From contig NZ_BMGS01000002.1 of assembly GCF_014640315.1 (NCBI RefSeq), positions 531,313 through 595,312 of the forward strand: a stretch of DNA of 64,000 nt, read 5' to 3'. The stretch's first letter is position 1; every line of letters starts with the position of its first letter. The translations under genes were made by a program, and so were the position numbers. The notes under the pieces are model-generated. The model worked only from the letters and a program-made list of their open reading frames with translations. It searched no databases and was not told the origin of the DNA. Shown here piece by piece: positions 1-8,002 of this stretch. The stretch comes from Hymenobacter glacieicola (GTDB lineage: Bacteria; Bacteroidota; Bacteroidia; Cytophagales; Hymenobacteraceae).

Positions 1-96
1 CGTTTTAGCTCGCATAGACCGAACTTGCAGTGTTCCTACTAGTAGTAGAAAGAAAGACTACGCGGCGTAGTGCCATCACATTGAACTTGTCTGTCT

Positions 97-630
97 ATGA
101 CTAACCGCAAACAGCACATTGCAGAAATAGCATTGCAGCTATTTGGGGAAAAAGGCTTTGAGAATACCTCCACGCAGCTGATTGCCAAGGCGGCGGGCGT
201 TTCAGAAGCGCTTATTTTCAAGCACTTCGGCTCGAAAGACCAACTCCTGGAATTCGTTATCCGCAATGGCTACAAGCGCATTATAGAGGATAACCGCGGC
301 GGCTTGGCCGAGCCTGATCCGCTGGCGTTTATTTACAGCGTTATTGAATTGCCCTTTAAGCTGGTGCAGGCCGAGCCCCACTTCTGGAAGCTCCAGTACC
401 GCCTGGCCGACTCGGAAATGGCCCGCCAGCAGCACGAGCGGTTTATGAAACCCGTACCCGCCCTGCTTCGGGAGGCATTCAAAAAGCTGAGCTACGCTGA
501 CCCCGACAAAGAAACCGAGCTGCTGCTGCTGCTGGTTGAGGCGTTATGGAAGCAAGAAGCCACTAAAACCGAAGAGCACGGCCGGGATATGCTGGACTTC
601 ATCAAGGGAAAATACCGCGCCCAACAGTAG
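97..630 (+). CDS. TetR/AcrR family transcriptional regulator
   Basis: This is a 177-aa protein with a TetR-type DNA-binding domain in residues 1-55. The helix-turn-helix is visible around FENTSTQLIAKAAGVSEAL, followed by the typical IFKHFGSKDQLL continuation. The C-terminal helical half would be the ligand and dimer domain and has no recognisable ligand signature. Length is normal for the family, which usually represses a neighbouring efflux or metabolic gene. The next gene is a tiny membrane protein in the opposite direction, so no target is obvious; upstream sequence lies outside the window. The gene ends 19 bases before a strong hairpin. Family assignment is secure, target unknown. Confidence 0.9.
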   Translation: MTNRKQHIAEIALQLFGEKGFENTSTQLIAKAAGVSEALIFKHFGSKDQLLEFVIRNGYKRIIEDNRGGLAEPDPLAFIYSVIELPFKLVQAEPHFWKLQYRLADSEMARQQHERFMKPVPALLREAFKKLSYADPDKETELLLLLVEALWKQEATKTEEHGRDMLDFIKGKYRAQQ

Positions 631-649
631 CCTTACTGCAAAGTACGTG

Positions 650-708
650 TAAGCCAAAAACCCAACTACCCCGGCCAGCATGGCCGGGGTAGTTGGGTTT
701 TTGGCTTA
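650..708. terminator. Bidirectional terminator, 28-bp perfect stem
   Basis: Arms 650-677 and 681-708 are perfect reverse complements around a 3-base loop. A-rich and T-rich tracts flank the GC core, so it can end transcription from the TetR gene (+) and from the convergent small membrane gene (-). Confidence 0.9.
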
Positions 709-716
709 CAGTTGAT

Positions 717-932
717 CTACGATTTCTGATCTAGCCGGGAAAAGAACTTGAGCCCGATAAGAAGGAGAGCAACCACCATCAGCAACAAACCCAACAGCCG
801 GACACTAGCAAAAACACCCGTATCCGAGGACATCACCTCGCCCCGAATCATGCCAATTGAGCCGGCAATCTGGAGCACAAAGCCCAGGATAAACAGCGAA
901 AACAACTTAACAAAGGAGGGTAGCCATTTCAT
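717..932 (-). CDS. Small two-helix membrane protein, unknown function
   Basis: A 71-aa ORF starting at MKWLPSFVKLF. It has two hydrophobic segments, at about residues 8-27 and 42-61, joined by a short polar loop (RGEVMSSDTG), and a charged C-terminus (SRLDQKS). It fits a small inner-membrane protein. I do not recognise a family. An in-frame start further upstream (980) would add a non-hydrophobic leader and is less likely. It converges on the TetR gene and shares the hairpin at 650-708 as terminator. Confidence 0.6.
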   Translation of the reverse strand: MKWLPSFVKLFSLFILGFVLQIAGSIGMIRGEVMSSDTGVFASVRLLGLLLMVVALLLIGLKFFSRLDQKS

Positions 933-978
933 AATAGCAGAATAATAGCGGGTCGGTCGAGAAGTACGGAGGTAAAGC

Positions 979-1012
979 AAAAGCCCCGCTCAAAGGCTGA
1001 GCAGGGCTTTTT
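979..1012 (-). terminator. Terminator after lpdA
   Basis: The hairpin AAAAGCCC..GGGCTTTT with an imperfect GC inner stem (cgctc/gctgagc) lies just past the lpdA stop on the minus strand and is followed by a T-run when read in that direction. Confidence 0.6.
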
Positions 1013-1034
1013 AGGTAGCCTACGCCACCAATTT

Positions 1035-2429
1035 TTACAGGTGAATCACCTCGCCGTAGGCAGCCGCGGCGGCCTCCATCACGGCCTCCGACATGGTGGG
1101 GTGCGGGTGCACGGCCTTGATGATTTCGTGGCCGGTGGTTTCGAGCTTGCGTGCTACTACCACTTCGGCAATCATTTCGGTTACGTTGGAGCCAATCATG
1201 TGGGCGCCCAGCCACTCGCCGTACTTCTTGTCGAAAATCACCTTCACGAAGCCGTCCTTAACGCCGCCCGCGGAGGCTTTGCCGGAGGCCGAGAAGGGGA
1301 ATTTGCCCACCAGAATGTCGTAACCCTGCTTTTTGGCTTCTTCTTCGGTGAGGCCTACCGAGGCAATTTCCGGCGAGGCGTAGGTGCAGCCGGGAATGTT
1401 CTGGTAGTTAAGCGGCTCGGGGTGGTGACCGGCAATTTTCTCAACGCAGATAATTCCTTCCGCCGAAGCGACGTGCGCCAGCGCCGGGCCGGGCACAATG
1501 TCGCCGATGGCGAAGATGCCGGGCACGTTGGTCTGGTAGTAGTCGTCCACGATGACGCGGCCTTTCTCCACCTTAATGCCCAGTTCTTCCAGGCCCAGGT
1601 TTTCGAGGTTGGTTACTACCCCGGCGGCGCTCAGCACTACGTCGCAGGCAATTTGCTGCTCGCCTTTGGCCGTTTTAATGGTCACGTTGCAGCCTTCGCC
1701 GGTCGTATCCACCTTGGTTACTTCCGCGCTGGTCAGCACGTTGACACCAATTTTCTTGAAGGATTTCTCCATCTGGCGCGATACTTCCTCGTCTTCCACG
1801 GGCACGATGCGGGGCAGGTATTCTACCACCGTTACCTCGGAGCCCATGGTGCGGTAGAAGTAGGCAAACTCGACGCCGATGGCACCGGAACCTACTACCA
1901 CGAGGCGCTTGGGCAGGGCCGGCAGCACCATGGCCTGGCGGTACCCAATGATTTTTTTGCCGTCGATGGGCAAGGCGGGCAGCTCGCGCGAGCGGGCGCC
2001 GGTGGCCAGGATAATGGACTTGGCTTCCACGGTTTCCTTGCCGCCGTCGGCCTTGGTTACCTCTACCTTGCCGGGGGCCAGCAGCTTGCCGGTACCCGAT
2101 ACCACGTCGATTTTATTCTTCTTGAACAGGAAGTTGATGCCCTTGCTCATGCCGTCGGCCACGCCCCGGCTGCGCTGAATTACGGCGCCGAAATCGTAGC
2201 CAACGCCTTCCGCCTTCAGACCGTAGTCGCCGGCGTGGTTGAGGTACTCAAATACCTGGGCGCTCTTGAGCAGGGCTTTGGTGGGAATGCAGCCCCAGTT
2301 GAGGCAGATGCCGCCGAGCGACTCCCGCTCTACCACGCCTACTTTCAAGCCCAGCTGCGAAGCCCGGATAGCGGCTACGTAGCCGCCGGGGCCGCTGCCG
2401 ATAACGACCAGGTCGTATTGCAATGCCAT
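1035..2429 (-). CDS. lpdA: Dihydrolipoyl dehydrogenase
   Basis: A 464-aa flavoprotein that reoxidises dihydrolipoamide in 2-oxo-acid dehydrogenase complexes with NAD+. The N-terminal FAD motif GSGPGG is at 11-16. The redox-active disulfide is in GGICLNWGCIP (Cys42 and Cys47). A second NAD motif (GSGAIGVEFA) and the FAD-binding GDIVPGP segment follow, and the interface motif HPTMSE carries the catalytic His443/Glu448 pair. Full length for the family. No E1 or E2 gene is adjacent, so it stands alone, as is common in Bacteroidota. The start codon at 2429 lies 65 bases downstream of a -7 element at 2494-2501 on the same strand. Confidence 0.97.
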   Translation of the reverse strand: MALQYDLVVIGSGPGGYVAAIRASQLGLKVGVVERESLGGICLNWGCIPTKALLKSAQVFEYLNHAGDYGLKAEGVGYDFGAVIQRSRGVADGMSKGINFLFKKNKIDVVSGTGKLLAPGKVEVTKADGGKETVEAKSIILATGARSRELPALPIDGKKIIGYRQAMVLPALPKRLVVVGSGAIGVEFAYFYRTMGSEVTVVEYLPRIVPVEDEEVSRQMEKSFKKIGVNVLTSAEVTKVDTTGEGCNVTIKTAKGEQQIACDVVLSAAGVVTNLENLGLEELGIKVEKGRVIVDDYYQTNVPGIFAIGDIVPGPALAHVASAEGIICVEKIAGHHPEPLNYQNIPGCTYASPEIASVGLTEEEAKKQGYDILVGKFPFSASGKASAGGVKDGFVKVIFDKKYGEWLGAHMIGSNVTEMIAEVVVARKLETTGHEIIKAVHPHPTMSEAVMEAAAAAYGEVIHL

Positions 2430-2493
2430 GTTGTGTTCGGTTGAAGGTTAAGAAAGAAGGGCCACTGCCGCATCAGGCGGGCAGGTAGCCCGG

Positions 2494-2501
2494 CAAAGAT
2501 A
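2494..2501 (-). promoter_or_regulatory. Bacteroidota -7 element for lpdA
   Basis: On the minus strand this reads TATCTTTG, an exact match to the TAnnTTTG -7 consensus. No clear -33 element is seen. Confidence 0.55.
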
Positions 2502-2629
2502 GGCAGGCCGCGCTACTCCGCCACGTTGCCCGCTCACGCAGGCGCTGGCCAGTGCCCGACAAAATTTTGGGGCTAGTCATGGCCATTGCTGAGGGCGGCG
2601 CGTACAAGGGCCCAAACTTCGTTTGGCGG

Positions 2630-2637
2630 TATTTTTG
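2630..2637 (+). promoter_or_regulatory. Bacteroidota -7 element for the TPR gene
   Basis: TATTTTTG matches TAnnTTTG and lies 29 bases before the ATG at 2667, a plausible leader length. Confidence 0.5.
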
Positions 2638-2666
2638 CCGCTTGCTTTTTCTCCTGAATTTCTCTT

Positions 2667-3404
2667 ATGAAGGCACCCATACTTTCTCTGGCAACCTGTC
2701 TTACGTTGCTTTTTCTGACGGATTGCGCCCGCACTACCACGGAGGTAGAGCGCCCTACTTCCGCGGCCCGCAATGTGGCCCGCGAAACCTCCGTGGCCCA
2801 AGCCGCCGACTCGGCCGCGCGGCCCGCGGCCGGGGTAACTGCTACGGCTTCCGTGGCCCCTACCCCGCCCCTGCCGGTAGAGCCCGCCGCCCGCAAAAGC
2901 AACGCCGATTACCGGGCCGATATCCGGACGGCGGACGTGGCGCTCAAGGCCAAGCCCCGCGACTTTGACGCCCTGCTGGCCCGCGCCAAGGCCAAGAGCC
3001 ACCTGAAAGACTACCGCGAAGCCGTAACCGACTATAACGCGGCGTTGCGGCTGAAGCCCACCAACGCGGAGGCTTATTACAACCGGGGCCTCAACCGCCT
3101 CAAGCTCAAGGAGTACAGCGCTGCCATCGTGGACTTTGGCAAGGCCGTGAAATACAATCCCCAGGATAAGGAAGCGTATTTCGGCCGCGGAGCTGCTAAA
3201 ATGCAGATGTTCAACTTCAAAAGCGCTATTCCGGACTTCACCAAGGCCATCAGCATCGACCCCTCTTACGCCGATGCCTACGAGTACCGGGGCATTAGCT
3301 ACGCATCCATCAACAAGCCCGCCGAAGCCAAAGCCGACCTGGAAAAAGCTACCCAGCTCAACCCAGAGGCGGAAAAGAGCTTACGCCGCTACGCTGGGAA
3401 GTAG
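2667..3404 (+). CDS. TPR-repeat lipoprotein
   Basis: A 245-aa exported protein. The signal peptide ends in a lipobox-like FLTDC, with Cys at about residue 20, suggesting lipid anchoring. A low-complexity Ala/Pro/Thr linker spans about 22-75. Four or so tetratricopeptide repeats follow from about 80 to 235, recognisable by repeated YREAVTDYNAALRLKPTNAEAYYNRG-type units broken into shorter motifs such as AYYNRGLNRLKLKEY and AYFGRGAAKMQMFNF. TPR domains bind proteins; the partner is unknown. It is divergent from lpdA and ends about 40 bases before a large palindrome. Confidence 0.85.
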   Translation: MKAPILSLATCLTLLFLTDCARTTTEVERPTSAARNVARETSVAQAADSAARPAAGVTATASVAPTPPLPVEPAARKSNADYRADIRTADVALKAKPRDFDALLARAKAKSHLKDYREAVTDYNAALRLKPTNAEAYYNRGLNRLKLKEYSAAIVDFGKAVKYNPQDKEAYFGRGAAKMQMFNFKSAIPDFTKAISIDPSYADAYEYRGISYASINKPAEAKADLEKATQLNPEAEKSLRRYAGK

Positions 3405-3442
3405 TGAGGTAGTAGCTAAGTCATTTAGCGACTGAGTGAAGT

Positions 3443-3549
3443 AAATCCGCCCGTCATCCGGAAGAGAGCGAAGGCCCTTGTCACGTTAGAACGACAGCCG
3501 TTTTGACGTGATAAGGGCCTTGGCTTGGCTCAGGTTGACGGGCGGGTTT
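3443..3549. repeat. GTCAT-type long palindrome, copy 1
   Basis: The outer arms (GTCATCC-type end at about 3452, mirrored near 3533-3549) enclose an inner near-perfect inverted repeat, 3471-3486 against 3506-3521, with a single G:T position. The core word CACGTTAG is shared with the copy at 47839-47940. It lies between convergent genes and could also terminate transcription. Confidence 0.75.
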
Positions 3550-3610
3550 GTGCGGATGCTCTGGCTTTGCTTTGACCTTATTTCCTACCCTCACCCCCTC
3601 CTTTCCCTTC

Positions 3611-4846
3611 TCACCGTCCTAACAGTAGCTTCACGTAAAAGCTAGGTTGGCGGAGCCTTTCGCGCAGGTCCAGGTCAAGAAACATGTTGCTGATGGTTTC
3701 GGCCAGGGTGGGGTTGTTGGCGGCGCGGTTGGCCACGAAGTTGAACAGCCAGGGGTAATTCAGTAGGTGCTGCATGCCCCGGCTAAGCCGCAGTTCCTGC
3801 CACAAGCGGTTGTACACGGCCGCGTCGTAGCCCTTCAGGAAGTCTGCGGTGAAGTTTTGCGCCGCCAGAGCCCGGCCGGCCCAGTCGGCGGCGTGGCGCC
3901 CCGATACCATGGCGTGGCTAATGCCTTCCCCGGAAAACGGGTCGATGAGGGAGCCGGCGTCGCCGAGCAGCAGGTAGCCGGAACCGGAAAGCGGACGGCG
4001 GCGGGAGCCCAGAGGCAGCCCGAACCCGCGCACTGGCCCGAGCCTCTCGGCGCCGGCAAACCGGTCTTTCAGGGCGGGGTGAGTACGCAGCATTTCCTCC
4101 AGCCGCTCGCGCAGCTTCACCTTTTTCTTTGAAACCGCTTCGGTGAGCATGCCTACCCCCACATTGGCCTCGCCATTGGGCAGAGGGAAAACCCAGAGGT
4201 AGCCCGGCAGAAAATCCTTGATGAAGTGGAGCTCGATAAAGTTATCGGGGTGCAGGCCCGTGACGCCCCGGTAGTAGGCCCGTAGGCCGGCGCAGTGGTG
4301 GGCAGGCTCCAGCTCATGGCCCCCAACCTGGCGGGCAAAGCTGGATTGGGCCCCGTTGGCAACCAGCAGCAGTTTTGCTACGGCAATTTCCTGACCATCG
4401 GCGGCTAGCAGGCGCCAACGCCCATCCGGCAATTGCTCGTGGCGGGCTACGTCTACGTTTTCGCGGAAGTCAATTTCCGGGTGCCGACGAACTTCTTCAA
4501 TCAGAAAGTTATCGAAGTGCAGGCGCTTGCTGATGTGGCCGGCGGCCTGGTCCTGAGCAGGGTTGTATTTCGGTTTGAAGGGTACGGCTAGGCGGCGGCC
4601 GTTGGGGGCGTAAAAATCGATACCCCAGCTGGGCAGCTGAATCGGCTCGGCAGCTAGGCGGGCGGGCAGCGCCTCCCCAATCCGGCGCAACTCGTTGATA
4701 ACTTTGCCACTTAGAGCATCACCGCACACTTTGTCGCGGGGAAACGTGGCGCGGTCGAGGAGCAGGCAGCGGTGGCCGGCATTGGCCAGGTGCAGGGCGG
4801 CCGTGGCGCCGCCAGGACCGGCTCCCAGGATACAGATATCGGTCAT
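3611..4846 (-). CDS. Geranylgeranyl-reductase-family FAD-dependent oxidoreductase
   Basis: A 411-aa flavoprotein. The N-terminal Rossmann motif GAGPGGATAA (residues 8-17) is followed by the family-typical DRATFPRDKVCGDALSG segment. The second FAD motif LLLGDAGSLIDPFSGEGI is near residue 290. These features define the geranylgeranyl reductase/halogenase-like group, which reduces isoprenoid double bonds (menaquinone side chains, archaeal-type lipids, chlorophyll) or acts on other hydrophobic substrates. The substrate cannot be read from sequence. No isoprenoid gene is adjacent. It is divergent from fabG. Confidence 0.88.
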   Translation of the reverse strand: MTDICILGAGPGGATAALHLANAGHRCLLLDRATFPRDKVCGDALSGKVINELRRIGEALPARLAAEPIQLPSWGIDFYAPNGRRLAVPFKPKYNPAQDQAAGHISKRLHFDNFLIEEVRRHPEIDFRENVDVARHEQLPDGRWRLLAADGQEIAVAKLLLVANGAQSSFARQVGGHELEPAHHCAGLRAYYRGVTGLHPDNFIELHFIKDFLPGYLWVFPLPNGEANVGVGMLTEAVSKKKVKLRERLEEMLRTHPALKDRFAGAERLGPVRGFGLPLGSRRRPLSGSGYLLLGDAGSLIDPFSGEGISHAMVSGRHAADWAGRALAAQNFTADFLKGYDAAVYNRLWQELRLSRGMQHLLNYPWLFNFVANRAANNPTLAETISNMFLDLDLRERLRQPSFYVKLLLGR

Positions 4847-4977
4847 TCTGAGCGGTTAGCAGTTAGCTAGTGGCTGCTTATTCTTCTTTCAGGGCAAGCA
4901 AAGCCGGCGCAAGCTACGCACCTTACGGGTTTGTTGCTTTCGGATTTTCAGTTGGAGAAGCTACCAGCTTCTATTCC

Positions 4978-4985
4978 TATCTTCG
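4978..4985 (+). promoter_or_regulatory. -7-like element close to the fabG start
   Basis: TATCTTCG differs from TAnnTTTG at one position and ends six bases before the fabG ATG, implying a very short or absent leader. Confidence 0.4.
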
Positions 4986-4990
4986 CCGGC

Positions 4991-5740
4991 ATGACAAAAC
5001 AGCTTGACGGGAAAGTGGCCCTGATTACGGGCGCTTCCAAAGGAATTGGCCGCGCCATTGCGGTGTATTTTGCCCAGCAGGGCGCCCAGGTAGCCTTCAC
5101 CTACCTTTCCAGCGTGGAAAAAGGCCAGCAGCTGGAGCAGGAGCTTTCCGCCCACGGCACCAAAGTGAAAGGCTTCCGCTCCGACGCGTCCATTTACGCC
5201 GAAGCCGAGAAACTGGTGGATGAGGTAGTGGCCGAGTTTGGCAAGCTGGATATTCTGGTCAACAACGCCGGCATCACGCAGGATGGACTGCTCATGCGCA
5301 TGAGCGAGCAGCAGTGGGACCAGGTGCTGGCCGTAAACCTGAAATCGGTGTTCAACCTCACCAAAGCCGCCACCAAGCCCATGATGCGCGCCAAAACGGG
5401 CAGCATCGTGAACATGACCTCCGTGGTAGGCATTAAGGGCAACGCCGGCCAGGCTAATTACGCCGCTTCCAAAGCCGGTATCATTGGCTTTACCAAGTCG
5501 GTGGCGCTGGAGTTGGGCTCGCGCAACATCCGCTGCAACGCCATTGCGCCCGGCTTTATCGAAACCGAAATGACCGATGCCCTCGACCAGAAGCAGGTAG
5601 ATGAGTGGCGCAAAGCCATTCCGCTCAAGCGCGGCGGCACGCCCGAAGACGTAGCCAAAGCCACCGCTTTCCTGGCTTCCGAAGAGTCGGCTTACATCAC
5701 GGGCCAAGTCTTGCAGGTGGATGGCGGCATGCTGACTTAG
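4991..5740 (+). CDS. fabG: 3-oxoacyl-[ACP] reductase
   Basis: A 249-aa classical short-chain dehydrogenase. It carries the NADP motif TGASKGIG (13-20), the NNAG motif (91-94), the catalytic triad Ser144, Tyr157 and Lys161 (YAASK), and the C-terminal ITGQVLQVDGGM typical of FabG. It reduces 3-oxoacyl-ACP in fatty-acid elongation. I chose the ATG at 4991 because it gives the canonical MTKQLDGKVALITG start; an upstream start at 4931 would add 20 residues without similarity to the family. No other fab gene is adjacent. It ends in a terminator hairpin. Confidence 0.95.
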   Translation: MTKQLDGKVALITGASKGIGRAIAVYFAQQGAQVAFTYLSSVEKGQQLEQELSAHGTKVKGFRSDASIYAEAEKLVDEVVAEFGKLDILVNNAGITQDGLLMRMSEQQWDQVLAVNLKSVFNLTKAATKPMMRAKTGSIVNMTSVVGIKGNAGQANYAASKAGIIGFTKSVALELGSRNIRCNAIAPGFIETEMTDALDQKQVDEWRKAIPLKRGGTPEDVAKATAFLASEESAYITGQVLQVDGGMLT

Positions 5741-5767
5741 GGCAGCTTACTTTTGAACAAGTACAGT

Positions 5768-5823
5768 ACGTGTCGGGTTGTACGGGCTTGCGAAGCGGGC
5801 CGGTTAGCCCGACACGTTTTTTG
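5768..5823 (+). terminator. Terminator after fabG
   Basis: A 10-bp perfect stem (ACGTGTCGGG at 5768-5777 against CCCGACACGT at 5808-5817) is followed directly by a T-run. Confidence 0.75.
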
Positions 5824-5853
5824 TTGCGCACGCCGCTGCCTCCTACCCCTGCT

Positions 5854-7038
5854 ATGAAATCGAAACTTGTATTACTCCCTCTCATGCTGGGTGGGTTCGG
5901 CATTGGCATGACTGAGTTCGTCATGATGGGCATTCTGCCCGATATTGCCCGCGCCATGCGCATCAGCATTCCCGATGCCGGCCACTTCATTTCGGCCTAC
6001 GCCCTGGGGGTAGTGGTGGGGGCGCCGCTGCTGGTGGCCCTCACCGGCAAGCTGCCCCCACGCAAAATTCTGGCCTTGCTCATGGCCTTGTTTGCCGTTG
6101 GCAATGGGCTGTCGGTGCTGGCCTCGTCGTACCACCTGATGCTGCTGACGCGCTTTGTTTCGGGGCTGCCGCACGGGGCGTTCTTTGGGGTAGGCGCCGT
6201 GGTGGCGGGCCGCCTGGCGCAGCCGGGCAAGGAAGCCCAGGCCATTTCCATCATGTTTGCGGGCCTCACCTTCGCCAACATCATCGGGGTGCCCATTGGC
6301 ACGTACTTGGGCCATCATTTCAGCTGGCGAATTCCGTTTGTGCTCATAGTGGTGGTGGCGCTACTGACGGTGGTGAGCGTGCAGCGCCTGATGCCCAACT
6401 TAGCGGCCCGGGAAACCAATCTGCGCAAGGAATTTCACGCGTTTACCAAACTAGAGCCCTGGCTGATTATCGGGATTACGGTGCTGGGTAACGGGGGCTT
6501 TTTCGCGTGGTTTAGCTACATCGTGCCGTTATTTACGGAAGTAAGCGGGTTTGGTACCAGCACCGTAGCCTTTCTGATGGTGCTGGCTGGCGTGGGTATG
6601 GCCCTGGGAAACCTGCTGGGCGGTTGGCTCACCGACCGGATGTCGCCGCTGCGGGCCACTACCTTCCTGCTGGCGGCCATGACGGCATCCCTGCTGCTGG
6701 TGCCCGTGGCCGCGCCCTACCCGCTCCCAACGGTGCTGATGACCATGCTCACGGGGGCGCTGGCTTTCTCAACGGCCGCGCCTATCCAAATGCTGATGAT
6801 TCGCTCGGCCAAAGGTTCGGAAATGCTGGCTTCTTCCCTGAGCCAATCGGGCTTTAACACGGGCAATGCCTTGGGCGCGTACCTGGGCGGCCTGCCTATT
6901 GCCGCCGGCCTGGGGTACACCTCCCCCGACTGGGTAGGGGCGGCGCTGGTGGCGGGCGGCATTCTGTTTTGCGTAGCGCTGGTTTTGCGGCGGCGGAATC
7001 AGGCCGCGCCACAGCCGGAAGTGGCAGTTGTTGGTTAA
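5854..7038 (+). CDS. MFS transporter, AraJ/arabinose-efflux type
   Basis: A 394-aa major facilitator with about 12 hydrophobic segments. The N-terminal GIGMTEFVMMGILPDIA and the segment LTGKLPPRKILALLM (the MFS motif A region) are typical of the DHA1/AraJ group of sugar- or drug-efflux permeases. I start at MKSKLVLLPLMLGG (5854); a longer ORF from 5605 runs through fabG and the terminator and is not real. Substrate unknown. It is separated from fabG by a terminator and followed by the YiiX-like gene 54 bases later. Confidence 0.9.
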   Translation: MKSKLVLLPLMLGGFGIGMTEFVMMGILPDIARAMRISIPDAGHFISAYALGVVVGAPLLVALTGKLPPRKILALLMALFAVGNGLSVLASSYHLMLLTRFVSGLPHGAFFGVGAVVAGRLAQPGKEAQAISIMFAGLTFANIIGVPIGTYLGHHFSWRIPFVLIVVVALLTVVSVQRLMPNLAARETNLRKEFHAFTKLEPWLIIGITVLGNGGFFAWFSYIVPLFTEVSGFGTSTVAFLMVLAGVGMALGNLLGGWLTDRMSPLRATTFLLAAMTASLLLVPVAAPYPLPTVLMTMLTGALAFSTAAPIQMLMIRSAKGSEMLASSLSQSGFNTGNALGAYLGGLPIAAGLGYTSPDWVGAALVAGGILFCVALVLRRRNQAAPQPEVAVVG

Positions 7039-7092
7039 CGTACTACCAATCCATCAGGCGCTTACCTTGGTAGCATCCAACTCTGTTCAAAC

Positions 7093-7764
7093 ATGAACTC
7101 TCGGTTTCTGCTACCGCTTTTTGTGCTGCTTACAGTTTCGCTGGTAGCCTACCCCCGCTTGCACCGCCGGTATGTCCGCTACCAGCAAGGGCAGACTGCT
7201 TCGAAGGCAGTACAGCAGATTTCCGACCGCCTGCACAACGGCGACTTAGTTTTCCAGACCTCCCAATCGGCGCAGAGCCGCGCCATTCAGTTGGCTACCC
7301 ATTCCGGATACAGCCACTGCGGCATCCTGTTTAAGAAGAACGGTACGTGGCGCGTGTTTGAGGCCGTCCAACCCGTCAGCGAAACTTCGTTGGCGGCCTG
7401 GGCCGCGCGGGGTCAGGAGGGCAAATTTGTAGTAAAACGCCTCCGCGATGCGGAAACCGTCCTAACTCCGGATGCCCTCCGGCGCTTGCAAGCCGCCGGC
7501 GAGCAGTACCGCGGCAAAAACTACGACCTCTACTTCGGCTGGTCCGATGAGCGGATTTACTGCTCGGAGCTGCTCTGGAAGATGTACCGGCAAGCCACCG
7601 GCCGTGAAATCGGGACGCTCCAGACCCTGCGCGAGTTTGACCTGAGCCACCCCGCCGTGCAGGCTAAGCTGAAGGAGCGTTACGGCAAGCACATTCCCCT
7701 GGACGAAAAGGTTATTTCTCCGGTCCGTATGCTGAAAAGTGAGGAGTTGGTGACAGTGCGTTGA
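7093..7764 (+). CDS. YiiX/YebB-like NlpC/P60 cysteine hydrolase
   Basis: A 223-aa protein with an N-terminal hydrophobic anchor or signal (about 4-20). It continues into a permuted papain-like fold: DLVFQTS, HSGYSHCGILF with the putative catalytic His75, and ERIYCSELLWKMY with the putative nucleophile Cys157. This layout is that of the YiiX/LRAT-like group, whose members hydrolyse amides or thioesters in cell-wall or lipid substrates. The exact substrate is unknown. It is probably membrane-tethered, facing the periplasm. Confidence 0.82.
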   Translation: MNSRFLLPLFVLLTVSLVAYPRLHRRYVRYQQGQTASKAVQQISDRLHNGDLVFQTSQSAQSRAIQLATHSGYSHCGILFKKNGTWRVFEAVQPVSETSLAAWAARGQEGKFVVKRLRDAETVLTPDALRRLQAAGEQYRGKNYDLYFGWSDERIYCSELLWKMYRQATGREIGTLQTLREFDLSHPAVQAKLKERYGKHIPLDEKVISPVRMLKSEELVTVR

Positions 7765-7914
7765 GGTAGGAAGCACTCTGTTTAGGAAACGGTACAAAGC
7801 AGACGCGGACCTCTACGAATAGAAAAGGCACTATTTTCTGCATACCATATCGATTATCATCTTTAAGGTCCCAAGGTAGGCAACCTCTACCCTACTTACT
7901 TATCCGCAACTCCC

Positions 7915-7922
7915 TACCTTCG
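7915..7922 (+). promoter_or_regulatory. -7-like element upstream of the vWA protein
   Basis: TACCTTCG, one mismatch to TAnnTTTG, lies 80 bases before the TTG start at 8003 in a 238-base intergenic gap. Confidence 0.35.
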
Positions 7923-8002
7923 CTACCTGCCCCAACCCTACCCCGCGCAACTATGCGGGGCTGACCGGGGTTCTTTAGTGCGGTTGCTATATCGTTCTGC
8001 CT

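Noticed and set aside
1041..2444. A 467-codon open frame opposite lpdA
   Set aside because: It mirrors the full lpdA gene, is rich in Gly/His/Val as expected of an antisense frame in GC-rich DNA, and has no recognisable domain.
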